Below are positions 9,037 to 18,997 of a stretch of DNA of 64,000 nucleotides, one piece after another (within the stretch, counting starts at the first letter, position 1; each line of letters opens with the position of its first letter). The position numbers were made by a program, and so were the translations under genes. The stretch is from CAYYTU01 sp964474655 (GTDB lineage Bacteria > Chloroflexota > Anaerolineae > B4-G1), in assembly GCA_964474655.1 (NCBI GenBank), contig CAYYTU010000007.1:16716-80715 (forward strand). The letters are read 5' to 3'. The notes under the pieces are model-generated. The model saw nothing but the letters and a program-made list of their open reading frames with translations, did no database searches and was not told the origin of the DNA.

Positions 9037-11895
9037 CTCATCTGGGATATATTCCACCGTTCCCAGACGGACAACTTTAGCTTCGCTCCCCTCAGGCCCG
9101 AGCAGCCCATTCGCGCTAATCTTTAACCCTACCTGATAGACCCCCGGCGGCAAGTCTGTGGGAGCAAACACTAGTTGATCTCGCACCACCTCGCCAGATC
9201 GCCAGTTTTGGAAGGGATGACGTCCATCGACCGGTGCGCCGCTAGCCGGGTGCTGCAGAACCTCTCGGCCTGCACTATCCAGCAGTACAATATCCCGCCG
9301 CTCAACCGCCGGGGACTTCTGATCTGCACGCCAGAAGAGCGTAAGGGTCCAGGATTCCGACGTCGTGACGCGTTCGCGGGAGTTGGTGTAGCCCAAGAGC
9401 GTCACGCCCCCCTCCGGGAAGCTGAGTGAAATCTGTTGCGCCATATCAAGCGTCGAGGGGGGCGGCTGGCGAAGCGGACGCTTCACGGTGATCGACCCGA
9501 TCACCAGGCTATCGCCAGCTACCTGACCTTGCTCGTCGTACCGCTGCAATCGATAACCATCCCACATCGAATAAAGCCCCACATTGACCATGTAGTCCCC
9601 CGGCGGCGTGCCGGGCAGCACCCGGAGCTTATACTCATCCCAGACATATCGATCCGTTGGCCAGCGCTGCGTCGGCAGCTCACCAGGATTTAGGTGATCC
9701 TTTTGTCCCCAAAGAACGTGGAGTGGATTTGCCAGATGGACAAAGGATTGATAATTATGCTCCAGAGAGGTCTGCGCCCGCCAGTAAAGCACGACTGAAA
9801 GCGTCTGACCGGAACGAATGGAGCGCTTCGGTAGATCATAACCAAGAAGCTCAATCTGACCGTCAAAGCTGACCTTTACACTCTGTTGGGCGACCAACGC
9901 TTCCCCTGGAGACGAGTGACGGTAGAGCCATCCTCTCGGATCCACCAACAGCTCCTTGAAGCCGACTACAATCATCAACGCGCCCGCCATCCAGACTAAC
10001 CATCGCCCGCTTGGTCCGCGGCAAGGCGTGACCCGGCGGTCAGCAGGGGCCAGAATCAAGGCAACGATCAGGCTAACCAACCCCACAGCCGAGATAGCCC
10101 ACCCGATGATGCGTGGCGGCGTATCCTCGAAGCGAACCAATACCTCATGCTCACCTGCCGGCACCCAGAAGGTGATGAAACCCTCTGGACGCCCCATCTC
10201 GATCTCGACCTCCTCGCCATCGACGTAGGCATGCCAGCCGGGGAAGTAGAACGTGTACAAGCGCAAGAGGAAAGGTTCGGTCGTGGAAACGGACAGACGG
10301 TCTTGCAAAGGCCCATGCTCAACGACCTTGACCGTGGTATCATCGGGCAACGTAGCCCGGTTGACCTTGTCCACCGGGCCGGATGTCTCGTACGAGGTAA
10401 TCAGCGATGCCTCTGGATGCATCCTTGTCTGCGCCGCCTCCGTCGGCAAGAAGTCGCCGGTCGAGGTGGTTCCCAGAGCCGAGTTTTCCCACTCCCAGCG
10501 GATACTATCGGCCGGCGTCGTGCCACCAAACTCCGCTTCCCAGGGCGGCGGGTAGAGCAGCGGCAGCGCCAGGGCCAACACTACCGCCAAGCCCACAGCC
10601 AGGAGCGGTTCGCGCCACCAAGCGCCAACCGGCAACAGAGTAGCAGCGCCCGCAGCACACACGGCCAGCATCAGATTGGCCGGGCCCAAAAGCCGCCAGG
10701 GGAATTGCATATAGGGCATAACCGGCACAGACTCCCAGACCACCTTGGAGAGAGGGACCATCAGAAAAATCAACCCTAACCCCGCCAGCGCGAAGTAAGC
10801 CAGCGTGAAGCGGGCTCTCTGCCCTGGCTTGCTTTCCGGTATTCCACTCGAAGCACCAATCCCGCCAAACCCGAGTAATACACCTATGCTAGGCAAGGCT
10901 AAAACCCACTGAGCCATCCCCAGGTTGTGGCGGAAGCGAGGACCCACCGCGCCCCAATCGACGCGCTGAGAAGACCCCAGCATCTCCCGCAGCGAGAGGA
11001 AGTGTCGCCGAAAGTCGAAGTGGCCCGGGCCGATGACGTCGAGTTTGACCGCCGATCTTTCCAACAGAAACGGCAGCCAGAAGAAAGCGATCAAGGCCGC
11101 TGCAAGCACAAAGGCCAAAGCGCCCCACCCGGTGTGTGACTTCTCGGTGCCGAAGATGAGCTGCCACAACCAATAAGCCGCCAACAGCCCACCGGTCACT
11201 AACCCGAGCAAGTTATGGCTAAAGACCACCGCTGCCAGCGTAAGCACGCTTCCCAGCAAGGGCCAGCGCCTGGCGGATGGCGACGTCATCAATCGATGAA
11301 AGAAGCAGAACGTAAGCGGCAGCAAGCAAATGGCAAAATGCTCCGCTAGGTCGCCGCGGGCATGAGGATCGACGAAAACGATGTAAGGGGCAAAGGTGAA
11401 AGAAGCTGCCGCAATGACGCCAGCAGCTGGACCAAACAGGTTGCGGGCCAGCAAGTAGCTTCCCATCGCAGCCAGAAGCAACCCCAAAACGAAGATCGCT
11501 TTGACCCCGCCCACAATGGTCAAACCGGGCATCAGTGCGCACAGATTAGCCAGATAATACGTCAGCGGAGCATAGTAATTGAAGATGGGATAGCCATAGC
11601 CCAGGTAAAGGTTGGGCGCCCACCGAGGATAAAACACACCCTGACGCAGGATGTGCTGGAGCTCGGCCGCGCGATAGACGTGCAGCTCGGCATCGGTCTT
11701 ACGGGGCAAACCGGGACGAACGAGAAAAGGCGAAGCCGCGAAAAGCCCCAGAGCCAGGGCTAGCAACAGACCCCAATCCAGCCAATCCCACCGACGGAGG
11801 TCATCAAGGAGGATGAAAAAAGCATAGCGTGCAAAGTCCAGAACCGACCGAGAAGAAGTCGGTTCTGGACCGTGTTGGAAGGTGGTTTCCATCAA
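9031..11895 (-). CDS. Large PTPS-related multi-TM membrane protein
   Basis: The 954-residue protein starts with a long polytopic region (about ten TM helices between residues 40 and 470) containing an H-VYRAAEL ... GYGYPIFNYYAPLTYYL segment typical of the '6-pyruvoyl-tetrahydropterin synthase-related' membrane family, which resembles GT39/YfhO-type glycosyltransferases. A soluble domain (about 480-590) with a P-G-W-H-A-Y-V-D-G motif follows, then two more TM helices, then two beta-rich domains each with a W-R-A pattern. It likely acts on lipid-linked sugars or other surface polymers. The start is 3 nt after sucD, so it probably shares that transcript. The N-terminal codons 11-15 form a perfect hairpin. 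Confidence 0.72.
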   Translation of the reverse strand: MMETTFQHGPEPTSSRSVLDFARYAFFILLDDLRRWDWLDWGLLLALALGLFAASPFLVRPGLPRKTDAELHVYRAAELQHILRQGVFYPRWAPNLYLGYGYPIFNYYAPLTYYLANLCALMPGLTIVGGVKAIFVLGLLLAAMGSYLLARNLFGPAAGVIAAASFTFAPYIVFVDPHARGDLAEHFAICLLPLTFCFFHRLMTSPSARRWPLLGSVLTLAAVVFSHNLLGLVTGGLLAAYWLWQLIFGTEKSHTGWGALAFVLAAALIAFFWLPFLLERSAVKLDVIGPGHFDFRRHFLSLREMLGSSQRVDWGAVGPRFRHNLGMAQWVLALPSIGVLLGFGGIGASSGIPESKPGQRARFTLAYFALAGLGLIFLMVPLSKVVWESVPVMPYMQFPWRLLGPANLMLAVCAAGAATLLPVGAWWREPLLAVGLAVVLALALPLLYPPPWEAEFGGTTPADSIRWEWENSALGTTSTGDFLPTEAAQTRMHPEASLITSYETSGPVDKVNRATLPDDTTVKVVEHGPLQDRLSVSTTEPFLLRLYTFYFPGWHAYVDGEEVEIEMGRPEGFITFWVPAGEHEVLVRFEDTPPRIIGWAISAVGLVSLIVALILAPADRRVTPCRGPSGRWLVWMAGALMIVVGFKELLVDPRGWLYRHSSPGEALVAQQSVKVSFDGQIELLGYDLPKRSIRSGQTLSVVLYWRAQTSLEHNYQSFVHLANPLHVLWGQKDHLNPGELPTQRWPTDRYVWDEYKLRVLPGTPPGDYMVNVGLYSMWDGYRLQRYDEQGQVAGDSLVIGSITVKRPLRQPPPSTLDMAQQISLSFPEGGVTLLGYTNSRERVTTSESWTLTLFWRADQKSPAVERRDIVLLDSAGREVLQHPASGAPVDGRHPFQNWRSGEVVRDQLVFAPTDLPPGVYQVGLKISANGLLGPEGSEAKVVRLGTVEYIPDEH
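11836..11870. repeat. Perfect 13-bp inverted repeat inside a 5' coding end
   Basis: GTCCAGAACCGAC at 11836-11848 and its exact complement at 11858-11870 with a 9-nt loop. It lies 25-60 nt inside the PTPS-related gene, so in the mRNA it would form a stable hairpin just after the start codon. Confidence 0.8.
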
Positions 11896-11898
11896 GCG

Positions 11899-12774
11899 CT
11901 ATTCCAGACGTTGCTCCACAAAGTCGGCGATTTGCTCTGGATGGTGGGCCACCGGCACGTCGACTGCTTCAAATGCCGCAATTTTCTCCGCCGCAGTCCC
12001 CGTGCCACCCTGGATGATAGCACCAGCATGTCCCATCCGTTTTCCCGGCGGCGCTGTCCGGCCGGCGACGAAGGCCGTGACCGGCTTAGTCATAGAATCG
12101 TCGATGAACCGAGCCGCCTGTTCCTCGGCAGTGCCGCCTATCTCTCCGATGAGTACCACTTGCTCGGTGTCCGGATCCTCCTCGAACAGGTGGAGCGCGT
12201 CGATGAAATCCGTACCGATAATCGGATCGCCGCCAATGCCCAGACAGGTGCTCTGACCAATACCCCGCTCCGTGAGGGCATAGACCACCTCATAAGTCAG
12301 AGTGCCCGAGCGGGAGACGACACCCACCGGCCCCGGCGTGGCGATCTGACCGGGCATAATGCCAATCTTAGCCTGGTCCGGAGATAGCAAGCCAGGGCAA
12401 TTGGGCCCCACGAGCCGCGCGCCTCTCTGGTCAAGGTAGGAGTTTACCTCGATCATATCCAGCACCGGGATGCCCTCGGTGATGCAGACGATCAGCGGGA
12501 GGCGAGCATCAGCTGCCTCGATAATCGCATCGGCGGCGAAACGGGCCGGCACATAAACGATCGAAGCATTCGGCTCCGCAGCGTCCATCGCCTCAGCCAC
12601 GGTATCGAAGACCGGTACCTGCCCATCGCAGGCCATCTGTCCGCCCTTCCCCGGCGTCACGCCGGCCACGATATTTGTACCATAGGCGATCATCTGTCGG
12701 CTGTGAAACTCGCCCTCGCGCCCGGTGATACCCTGAACGAGCAAGCGTGTCTCTCTATCGACTAGAATTGTCAT
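11899..12774 (-). CDS. sucD: Succinate-CoA ligase, alpha subunit
   Basis: 291 residues, the usual length. A Rossmann CoA-binding domain at the N-terminus (VQGITGREG, GVTPGKGG) is followed by the ligase domain with the phosphohistidine His249 in KRMGHAGAII. With SucC it makes succinyl-CoA from succinate, or the reverse with ATP or GTP formation, in the TCA cycle. It follows sucC by 9 nt. Confidence 0.95.
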   Translation of the reverse strand: MTILVDRETRLLVQGITGREGEFHSRQMIAYGTNIVAGVTPGKGGQMACDGQVPVFDTVAEAMDAAEPNASIVYVPARFAADAIIEAADARLPLIVCITEGIPVLDMIEVNSYLDQRGARLVGPNCPGLLSPDQAKIGIMPGQIATPGPVGVVSRSGTLTYEVVYALTERGIGQSTCLGIGGDPIIGTDFIDALHLFEEDPDTEQVVLIGEIGGTAEEQAARFIDDSMTKPVTAFVAGRTAPPGKRMGHAGAIIQGGTGTAAEKIAAFEAVDVPVAHHPEQIADFVEQRLE

Positions 12775-12783
12775 AGCTCCTCC

Positions 12784-13923
12784 CTACCCTTCGGCAGCGC
12801 CAACGGCCTTCTGCGCTGCCTCGGCCAATGTCCTTGCGATGATCAAATTGTAATCGGAACCCTCCAGCAGCGCGCGTCCTTCGGCCTCGTTGGTGCCCAC
12901 CAGACGCGCAACCAAAGGAACGTCGGGTCTCACCTCTGCAAAAGCGTCTAAGATACCCCGCGCCACCTCGTCGCAGCGGGTAATACCGCCGAAGATGTTG
13001 AACAGTACCGCCTCGACGTTGGTATCCTCCAGGATCAGGCGTAGCGCGATGGCTACCTTGTCGGCCTGAGCACCGCCGCCGATATCCAGAAAATTGGCCG
13101 GCGAGCCGCCAAAATGTTTGATGATATCCATCGTGGCCATCGCCAGCCCGGCCCCGTTTACCATACAGCCGATCGAGCCATCCAGATCGACATAGCTCAA
13201 TCCTGCCTCCCGTGCCTCGCGCTCCGCCGCTGTCTCGGCGTCCACGTCGCGCATCTCCGCCAGCGTAGGATGACGGAAAAGCGCGTTATCATCAAGCACC
13301 ATCTTGCCGTCCACAGCCAGCAGCTCGCCGTCGGTGGCGACGATCAACGGATTTATCTCGGCCAGCGAAGCATCGTAGCTCATAAACGCCTCGTAAAGCC
13401 CCTGCGCAATGCGCCCGAAGGAGCGATACAGCGCTTGCGGAAGCCCAATCCCCTTCGCCAGCGCCAGCGTCTGATAGCTCCGCAGCCCCAGGTAGGGATC
13501 GATGGCCACTCGTTTGATAGCCTCAGGGCTGACGCGAGCCACTTCCTCGATCTCCACGCCGCCCTCGGAGGAGGCCATCATCGCCGGCCGACGAGCAGCG
13601 CGATCTACCACGATGCCTAGATAGAGCTCTTGCTCAATGTCAGCCGCCTCGTCGATCAGAACCCTCCGCACCGGAAGGCCCTTGATCGTCATGCCCAGAA
13701 CTTGGTCGGCCAACGTCTCGGCTTCCGCAGATGATTGGGCAATCTTGATCCCGTCGGCCTTTCCCCGGCCGCCGACGAGCACCTGCGATTTGACAACGAC
13801 TGCTCCGCCCAACTCATCGGCGATGCGGTACGCCTCTCGCGGCGTGGTCGCCACATTACCATCGGGAATAGGCACGCCGTGCTCGGCGAACAGCCGCTTC
13901 GATTGGTATTCGTGCAATTTCAC
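12784..13923 (-). CDS. sucC: Succinate-CoA ligase, beta subunit
   Basis: 379 residues with an ATP-grasp fold at the N-terminus (LHEYQSKRLFAEHGVPIP, VVKSQVLVGGRGKADG), the metal- and nucleotide-binding segment EINPLI, and a C-terminal CoA-ligase domain (NGAGLAMATMDIIKHFGG, FNIFGGITRCDEVA). First gene of the sucC-sucD pair. Nucleotide preference (ADP or GDP) cannot be read with certainty. A GGAGG-like ribosome-binding site lies just upstream of the ATG. Confidence 0.95.
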   Translation of the reverse strand: MKLHEYQSKRLFAEHGVPIPDGNVATTPREAYRIADELGGAVVVKSQVLVGGRGKADGIKIAQSSAEAETLADQVLGMTIKGLPVRRVLIDEAADIEQELYLGIVVDRAARRPAMMASSEGGVEIEEVARVSPEAIKRVAIDPYLGLRSYQTLALAKGIGLPQALYRSFGRIAQGLYEAFMSYDASLAEINPLIVATDGELLAVDGKMVLDDNALFRHPTLAEMRDVDAETAAEREAREAGLSYVDLDGSIGCMVNGAGLAMATMDIIKHFGGSPANFLDIGGGAQADKVAIALRLILEDTNVEAVLFNIFGGITRCDEVARGILDAFAEVRPDVPLVARLVGTNEAEGRALLEGSDYNLIIARTLAEAAQKAVGAAEG

Positions 13924-13977
13924 GTGCTTGCCTCCTTGTCTATCCAGGTCTAACCAACTCTACCCAGTACGTCCAAC

Positions 13978-14196
13978 CTAGCCGATGAGAGCATCCCCCA
14001 GCAAGACCCCCAGGAATCCAATGACCAGCCCCAGATGCAGGCAGAGGTGCGTCCGGGCCACCCAACCGATAAGCGGCCAGGCCGGCAGCAACTGCAGCGC
14101 AAAGTTGAGTACGATCAAGCTCACGGCGAAAAGAACCGGGAGTCCCGGCAAGCGAGCCAGAAAATCACTCATTTGCTTCAGCCATTGGCTTCCCAT
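13978..14196 (-). CDS. Small two-TM membrane protein
   Basis: A 72-residue frame that fills the space between hflX (2 nt away) and sucC. It has two hydrophobic segments (about residues 18-38 and 48-70) and few charges, so a membrane hairpin is likely. I do not recognise the family. Its tight fit behind hflX supports it being real. Confidence 0.5.
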   Translation of the reverse strand: MGSQWLKQMSDFLARLPGLPVLFAVSLIVLNFALQLLPAWPLIGWVARTHLCLHLGLVIGFLGVLLGDALIG

Positions 14197-14198
14197 AT

Positions 14199-15578
14199 TT
14201 ATGCTCCTTCTTCAATATGCGTGTTCGCTTTCGCTTCAGCGGTGTAATGGAGCCCGCGGAAATGCCCCACCAACTCCTGGGGCACACGTCCTTCGATGTG
14301 TGTGCCTTGCTCCACATACTCTTCACGCTCAATCAAGCCCCGGCGATGGAATAAGTCCACCAGCTCCCCCGATTGGTAAGGGATCAAGACGTTGATCTTG
14401 GCCATCTGTGCTTCTAGAATCTCCTCAATCCGTGCCAGCAGCTCGTCCAGGCCCTCTTCGTCAAGGGCCGAGATTGTGACAGCACTTGGAAGGTCGCTTA
14501 AGGGCGTAGGGAGTACATCTGGAGAGGGCAAGAGATCAATCTTGTTCAAAGCGTTGATAACTGGCTTGTGAGCGGCATTGATCTCCGCCAGCGTCTCGCG
14601 GACGGCTTTCACCTGACGCATCACCTGGGGATGGGTCACGTCGATCACGTGAACCAGCAAGTCGGCCTCACCCACCTCTTCCAGCGTAGCGTGGAAGGCG
14701 GCTACCAGCTGCGTGGGCAGCTTCTGGATGAAGCCGACGGTGTCGGTAAAGAGCGCCAGGCTGCCGCCGGGCAGCTCGACGCGGCGGGTCGTAGGATCAA
14801 GCGTCACAAATAGCTGATCGTTTGCCTTTACGTCGGCATCGGCCAGCGCGTTGAGCAGAGTCGACTTGCCAGCGTTGGTATAACCGACCAGAGCGATGGT
14901 AGGCATACCATGTTTACGCCGACGCGCACGATGGCGTCTCCGATGAGCTCGCACCTCCTCCAGCTCGCTCTTAAGGTGGGTGATGCGTCTCCCGATCACG
15001 CGTCGATCAGTTTCCAGCTGCGTCTCGCCGGGCCCGCGCACGCCAACGCTACCGCGTGCACCACCGGCGCGTCCACCGGCCTGACGGGCCAGGTGTGTCC
15101 AAGCCCGCGTGAGGCGCGGCAGGCGATATTCGTACTGGGCCAGTTCAACCTGCAACGCGCCCTCGCGGGTGTGGGCATGTTGAGCGAAAATATCGAGGAT
15201 CAAAGCTGTGCGGTCGAGCAGCTTGATTCCCTCACCCAGGACTTCCTCCAGCTCACGCTGATGACGGGGAGAGAGCTCGTCGTCGAACAAGACGACGTTC
15301 GCCGCGGCCTCCTCGACGCGCCTGGCGATCTCCCGCGCTTTACCCGGCCCGATGAACGTAGCAGGATGCGGGTGTTCAAGCCGCTGTACGGCATGCCCAA
15401 CAACGACCATACCGGCCGTCCGCGCCAGTTGAGCCAGCTCGACCAGAGAAGTTTCGACCGGCCAGTGATCATCCGCGGAGGATGCCCCTGGTCCTTTGAG
15501 CTCAATGCCGACCAAAAAAGCGCGCTCCTGTGGCGAACTGGTTGGTTCTGTCACTCGTTTTGTCACTCGTGTAGTCAT
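14199..15578 (-). CDS. hflX: Ribosome-dissociating GTPase HflX
   Basis: 459 residues. The N-terminal HflX domain contains the glycine-rich segment GGARGSVGVRGPGETQLE, a coiled-coil linker follows (KSELEEVRAHRRRHRARRR), then a G domain with P-loop GYTNAGKST, DTVGF and NKID motifs. HflX splits stalled 70S ribosomes under stress. The first about 14 residues (VTKRVTEP) are coded by a short tandem repeat, ACGAGTGACA-type, at 15540-15575. They are not conserved, so the true start may vary. Confidence 0.93.
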   Translation of the reverse strand: MTTRVTKRVTEPTSSPQERAFLVGIELKGPGASSADDHWPVETSLVELAQLARTAGMVVVGHAVQRLEHPHPATFIGPGKAREIARRVEEAAANVVLFDDELSPRHQRELEEVLGEGIKLLDRTALILDIFAQHAHTREGALQVELAQYEYRLPRLTRAWTHLARQAGGRAGGARGSVGVRGPGETQLETDRRVIGRRITHLKSELEEVRAHRRRHRARRRKHGMPTIALVGYTNAGKSTLLNALADADVKANDQLFVTLDPTTRRVELPGGSLALFTDTVGFIQKLPTQLVAAFHATLEEVGEADLLVHVIDVTHPQVMRQVKAVRETLAEINAAHKPVINALNKIDLLPSPDVLPTPLSDLPSAVTISALDEEGLDELLARIEEILEAQMAKINVLIPYQSGELVDLFHRRGLIEREEYVEQGTHIEGRVPQELVGHFRGLHYTAEAKANTHIEEGA

Positions 15579-15666
15579 TCACCTCCACCATACATCTATG
15601 ATGCGAGCAGCCACCATTATACGATGAATGAGGCTGTTCACAAATTTCCGCTCCGCCATCAATAGG

Positions 15667-16812
15667 TCAATAGTAAGGAGTTTCCCAACGATCGACCTGC
15701 TGGGTGGTAACCTCGTGCAGGCGCCACGTATCCTCGACCCGGCGCACGCGCCACTCGACGTCCCAGAGCGTAGCGAAGACGCGCCCGTCGAGGTTTTCAT
15801 AGACGCGCACCTGAGCCGTGATGGTAGCGGTGGTCTCGTCCGCACTACGCTCGACCTCGTGCACAGATCCAACTTCCATCGCCAGGGTAATGGCGAACTC
15901 GTCAAGCCAGGTCTCATACGGTTGTGCCCCCCGAGCTTCCGCGCTCAACAAGCGGTAGGCCGCCGGCATATCTCGATCATCAAGCGCCAGGTAGAACGAG
16001 ATGACCACGTGTTCCGGCGTGTCGGTAAAATAAGCGTGCGGCCGATCCAGGTAGAGCCAGCTGTAGCGCTCCCACGTCCAGCCATAACGGTCGCCATCCC
16101 ACGTATAGACCGCCTCCCACACCAGGTTGGAGCGAGCGGTATTGTACCCCACTACGATCTCATCGGATAGATCGCCGTCCTTATTTTCCAGCCGGATGCC
16201 AGCTTCGCCCTCGAAGAAGGCCAGCAACTCATAATCCTCCACCTCCCAGACGAAGATATGGAGCAAGTCCGTCCGCGCTCCAGCATGCCCCCAGATCAGT
16301 ATTTCGCTCTTGCCATCGGTATTGATGTCCTCGACATCTATCTCACAAGTAGGGTATTGCCCCAGGCCATACTCTTCCTCCTCAAGTGGCTCCAGTGCAT
16401 ACCAGCGTTCGCCATCAAGGATGAATGCCTGTAGTTCCGGCGGATCGCCTGGCTGGTGGTAGAGCCCTATCCATTCCGAAGTACCGTTATCGTTGGTATC
16501 CTCCCAGCGCAAGCAAAGGGGCTCGACGTTGACCGCGGCCGCCTGGGCTTGGGCGTCGGTAATAGTAGAGACAACTGCGGTTGAATCGAGCGTTGGAGCT
16601 GGGGTGGATGTGGATGTCGGCGCCAGCGTGGGGGTAGCAGTGGGCAAGGGCGTGAATGTAGACGTAGGCACAGCGGTGGGCTGCGCCGTGATCGTCGGTA
16701 CCAGCGTCATCCGAGTAGGCATCAGGTTGCATCCAGCAGAAGTTAGCAGCAGGACGACGAAAAAGAGAGAGAGAACGAAAAGAGCCCCAGGCGAACGGAA
16801 TCCACGTTGCAT
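15667..16812 (-). CDS. Lipoprotein with Pro/Thr linker and FG-GAP-like repeats
   Basis: 381 residues. A signal peptide ends in a lipobox (LTSAGC, Cys28), so the protein should be lipid-anchored outside. A Thr/Pro-rich linker of about 45 residues follows. The central part has three D-x-N-x-[DN]-G/S-x-S-E segments (EDTNDNGTSEW, EDINTDGKSEI, ENKDGDLSDEI) that look like FG-GAP/VCBS calcium-binding repeats. The last about 110 residues resemble an NTF2/SnoaL-like fold, which is a weak call. Function unknown; Thr/Pro linkers of this sort are common in Chloroflexota surface proteins. Confidence 0.65.
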   Translation of the reverse strand: MQRGFRSPGALFVLSLFFVVLLLTSAGCNLMPTRMTLVPTITAQPTAVPTSTFTPLPTATPTLAPTSTSTPAPTLDSTAVVSTITDAQAQAAAVNVEPLCLRWEDTNDNGTSEWIGLYHQPGDPPELQAFILDGERWYALEPLEEEEYGLGQYPTCEIDVEDINTDGKSEILIWGHAGARTDLLHIFVWEVEDYELLAFFEGEAGIRLENKDGDLSDEIVVGYNTARSNLVWEAVYTWDGDRYGWTWERYSWLYLDRPHAYFTDTPEHVVISFYLALDDRDMPAAYRLLSAEARGAQPYETWLDEFAITLAMEVGSVHEVERSADETTATITAQVRVYENLDGRVFATLWDVEWRVRRVEDTWRLHEVTTQQVDRWETPYY

Positions 16813-16835
16813 CGTTTTGTCAGCTCAAATGACGG

Positions 16836-17660
16836 TTATTCATCGGCGACTATTTCCACTTCGTAGACGTGTGACCAGTGCTTCCCGGTCACGAAGACGT
16901 CGCCGTCCCGGACGGCAATACCGTTTAAGACGCCGGCCGGTTCTTCTTCGACCAGCGAGGAGAAGTCGATCCAACCGAGCACAGTGCCTGTGTCACCGTC
17001 AATGCGCACAATGCGCGGCTCCTTCCATACGTTGGCCCAGACCTGATCTCGTACCCACTCCAGCTCGTTCAGTCGAGTGATCGGCTCGCCGTGCTCCAGC
17101 ACCTGGACGCGATCCATCTCCTCCAGCGTATCGGGGTCCAGGAAGCGCAGCCACGAGGTACCATCGCTCATAATAAGTCGTTCACCATTGTGAGTCAAGC
17201 CCCAGCCCTCACCTTGATACGAGAACGTGCGTTGGAGATCGAAAGAGGCTTTATCATACACAAACCCGCGTCCACTCTTCCAGGTCAGATGGATGATTTG
17301 GTCCTTCCAGACCGTGATGCCCTCGCCGAAGTAGTTCGGTGCCAAGTGTTTGATCTGGACCACTTCGCCCGTCTCCAGATCGACGCGTCGCAAAGACGAT
17401 TCTCCCCAGAGCCCTGTGCCTTCATACAAGGTATCTCCATCGAAGGCCAGGCCCTGGGTGAAGGCCGCCGGATCGTGCGGATACTTTCGAACAACGCGAT
17501 GGGTGGCGTGATACGGAAGTTGGGCAGTGCAAGCGGCGAGCGCAAAAGCAGCTATAATGACAAGAAAGGAAGCGAGAAGCAAGACCGAGCAGATGACACT
17601 CTGCACCGGGAGATTTTCTCGCGAAGAATGGCGATTCGTCCGAAGTTCAGGGATCAGCAT
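16836..17660 (-). CDS. Glutaminyl-peptide cyclotransferase (beta-propeller type)
   Basis: 274 residues. The N-terminal hydrophobic stretch (22-45) ends in LAAC, so export as a lipoprotein is likely. The rest matches the plant/bacterial glutamine cyclotransferase family: FTQGLAFDGDTLYEGTGLWG, EGWGLTHNG and SDGT, plus LNELEWV, which together line the active site of the five-bladed propeller. It converts N-terminal Gln of exported proteins to pyroglutamate. It lies 23 nt upstream of the FG-GAP-like lipoprotein on the same strand. Confidence 0.85.
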   Translation of the reverse strand: MLIPELRTNRHSSRENLPVQSVICSVLLLASFLVIIAAFALAACTAQLPYHATHRVVRKYPHDPAAFTQGLAFDGDTLYEGTGLWGESSLRRVDLETGEVVQIKHLAPNYFGEGITVWKDQIIHLTWKSGRGFVYDKASFDLQRTFSYQGEGWGLTHNGERLIMSDGTSWLRFLDPDTLEEMDRVQVLEHGEPITRLNELEWVRDQVWANVWKEPRIVRIDGDTGTVLGWIDFSSLVEEEPAGVLNGIAVRDGDVFVTGKHWSHVYEVEIVADE

Positions 17661-17873
17661 TTGAAATGTATTGTACCATAGACGCGAGATTATTCCACAT
17701 TGACGCTCTGAAGCTTGTGCGACGCAGCTTGCCTTATAGTTCCAAATCGTCTATACTTTGTTCATAGTCAGTCCGATCTTTCCCCTTGCCTGGACTGCAG
17801 ATCTCACATCCTACACAGGTATTACATCTGACAAACTCGCGCGATCCATATCGCTATAATCCGGAGATAGCCT

Positions 17874-18905
17874 ATGAAACCTCTGACTCGTCGAGAGTTC
17901 CTGAAATATAGTGGCGTCAGTTTGGGCTTACTGGCGCTTCCCCGCCCTTATCTATTTGCCAATGAACCAATGCTGCGAGATGGCTTGACCTCCCAAGCAG
18001 CGCCAACGCCCCTGGGTCGCATCGCTACCTGGCGTCTGGCTCTGCGTGAGGAGCCGTCGCCCGATGCCAACTTTGTGGAGTGGAAGTATCGTAACGACAT
18101 CATGCCCCTCAAATCTGCCGTCGAAGGGAAGGCTCCTTGGCCTTCCAACGCGATCTGGTACGAGACAGGAGGCGGCTATATCCACAGCGGCTACGTCCAG
18201 CCGGTGGTCGATGCGCCGCAAAGTGAGGTCATCGCTCCGGTGCCTGAGCCGGGCTTTTGGGCCGAGGTTTGCGTGCCCATCGCCGAGGCCCGCTGGCGTC
18301 CCAACAGCTCCTATGTTGCTCGTCGGCTCTATTACCAGACTGTCTATCGCGTGATCGCTGCCGAGAGCGACGATGAGGCCATCTGGTGGTATCGCATTCA
18401 AGAGGGCCTCACCCATTCGCCTGGCTACTATGTTCGCGCTTCGTCGCTCCGTCGCATCCCTCCAGAGGCTCTGACGCCGATTTCGCCGGGCCACCCGGAC
18501 AAACGGCTCCAGATCAACATCGGAGACCAGACGCTGACGTGCTTCGAAGGCTCGCGCGACGTCTTCCACACGCGCATAGCCTCCGGCGTCTACGGTATGG
18601 GAACCCCGCTCGGCGAGTTTCACGTTCTCTACCAGCGTCACACTCGCCGTATGGTCGGCGGTGGCGACAACGATCGTTACGATCTGCCGGGGGTCCCTTT
18701 TCCGGTCTATTTCACCTGGCGTGGTGTGGCCATCCACGGCACCTACTGGCACAATGATTACGGCCGGCGTCATAGCCACGGCTGCATCAACGTAACCAGC
18801 GAAGCAGCCCGCTGGATCTTCCGCTGGATCGAGCCGCACGTCGAATACGGAACCTACACTCTCCGCACACCGCCGGGGGAGGGTACACGTGTGGTCGTGA
18901 TCTGA
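17874..18905 (+). CDS. L,D-transpeptidase (YkuD) with Tat signal
   Basis: 343 residues. The N-terminus TRREFLKYSG plus a hydrophobic stretch is a twin-arginine export signal. The C-terminal YkuD domain (about 210-343) carries His288 in AIHGTY and the HSHGCIN motif with nucleophile Cys304. The middle part (90-200) looks like a pair of SH3-type modules. It should form 3-3 cross-links in peptidoglycan or attach proteins to it. The upstream region 17661-17873 holds only AT-rich sequence and no clear gene. Confidence 0.88.
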   Translation: MKPLTRREFLKYSGVSLGLLALPRPYLFANEPMLRDGLTSQAAPTPLGRIATWRLALREEPSPDANFVEWKYRNDIMPLKSAVEGKAPWPSNAIWYETGGGYIHSGYVQPVVDAPQSEVIAPVPEPGFWAEVCVPIAEARWRPNSSYVARRLYYQTVYRVIAAESDDEAIWWYRIQEGLTHSPGYYVRASSLRRIPPEALTPISPGHPDKRLQINIGDQTLTCFEGSRDVFHTRIASGVYGMGTPLGEFHVLYQRHTRRMVGGGDNDRYDLPGVPFPVYFTWRGVAIHGTYWHNDYGRRHSHGCINVTSEAARWIFRWIEPHVEYGTYTLRTPPGEGTRVVVI

Positions 18906-18997
18906 CTCGATGGGCCGCATCTTTCCCCTTGTGTTGCCCTGTCTCCTCATCCCAATGCCAGCCTAGCGCTGCGCTCACAGATATACGGAAGGCTCAG

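Noticed and set aside
17952..18950. Minus-strand 332-codon frame antisense to the L,D-transpeptidase
   Set aside because: The plus strand has the Tat signal and the catalytic HSHGCIN; the antisense frame has no motif.
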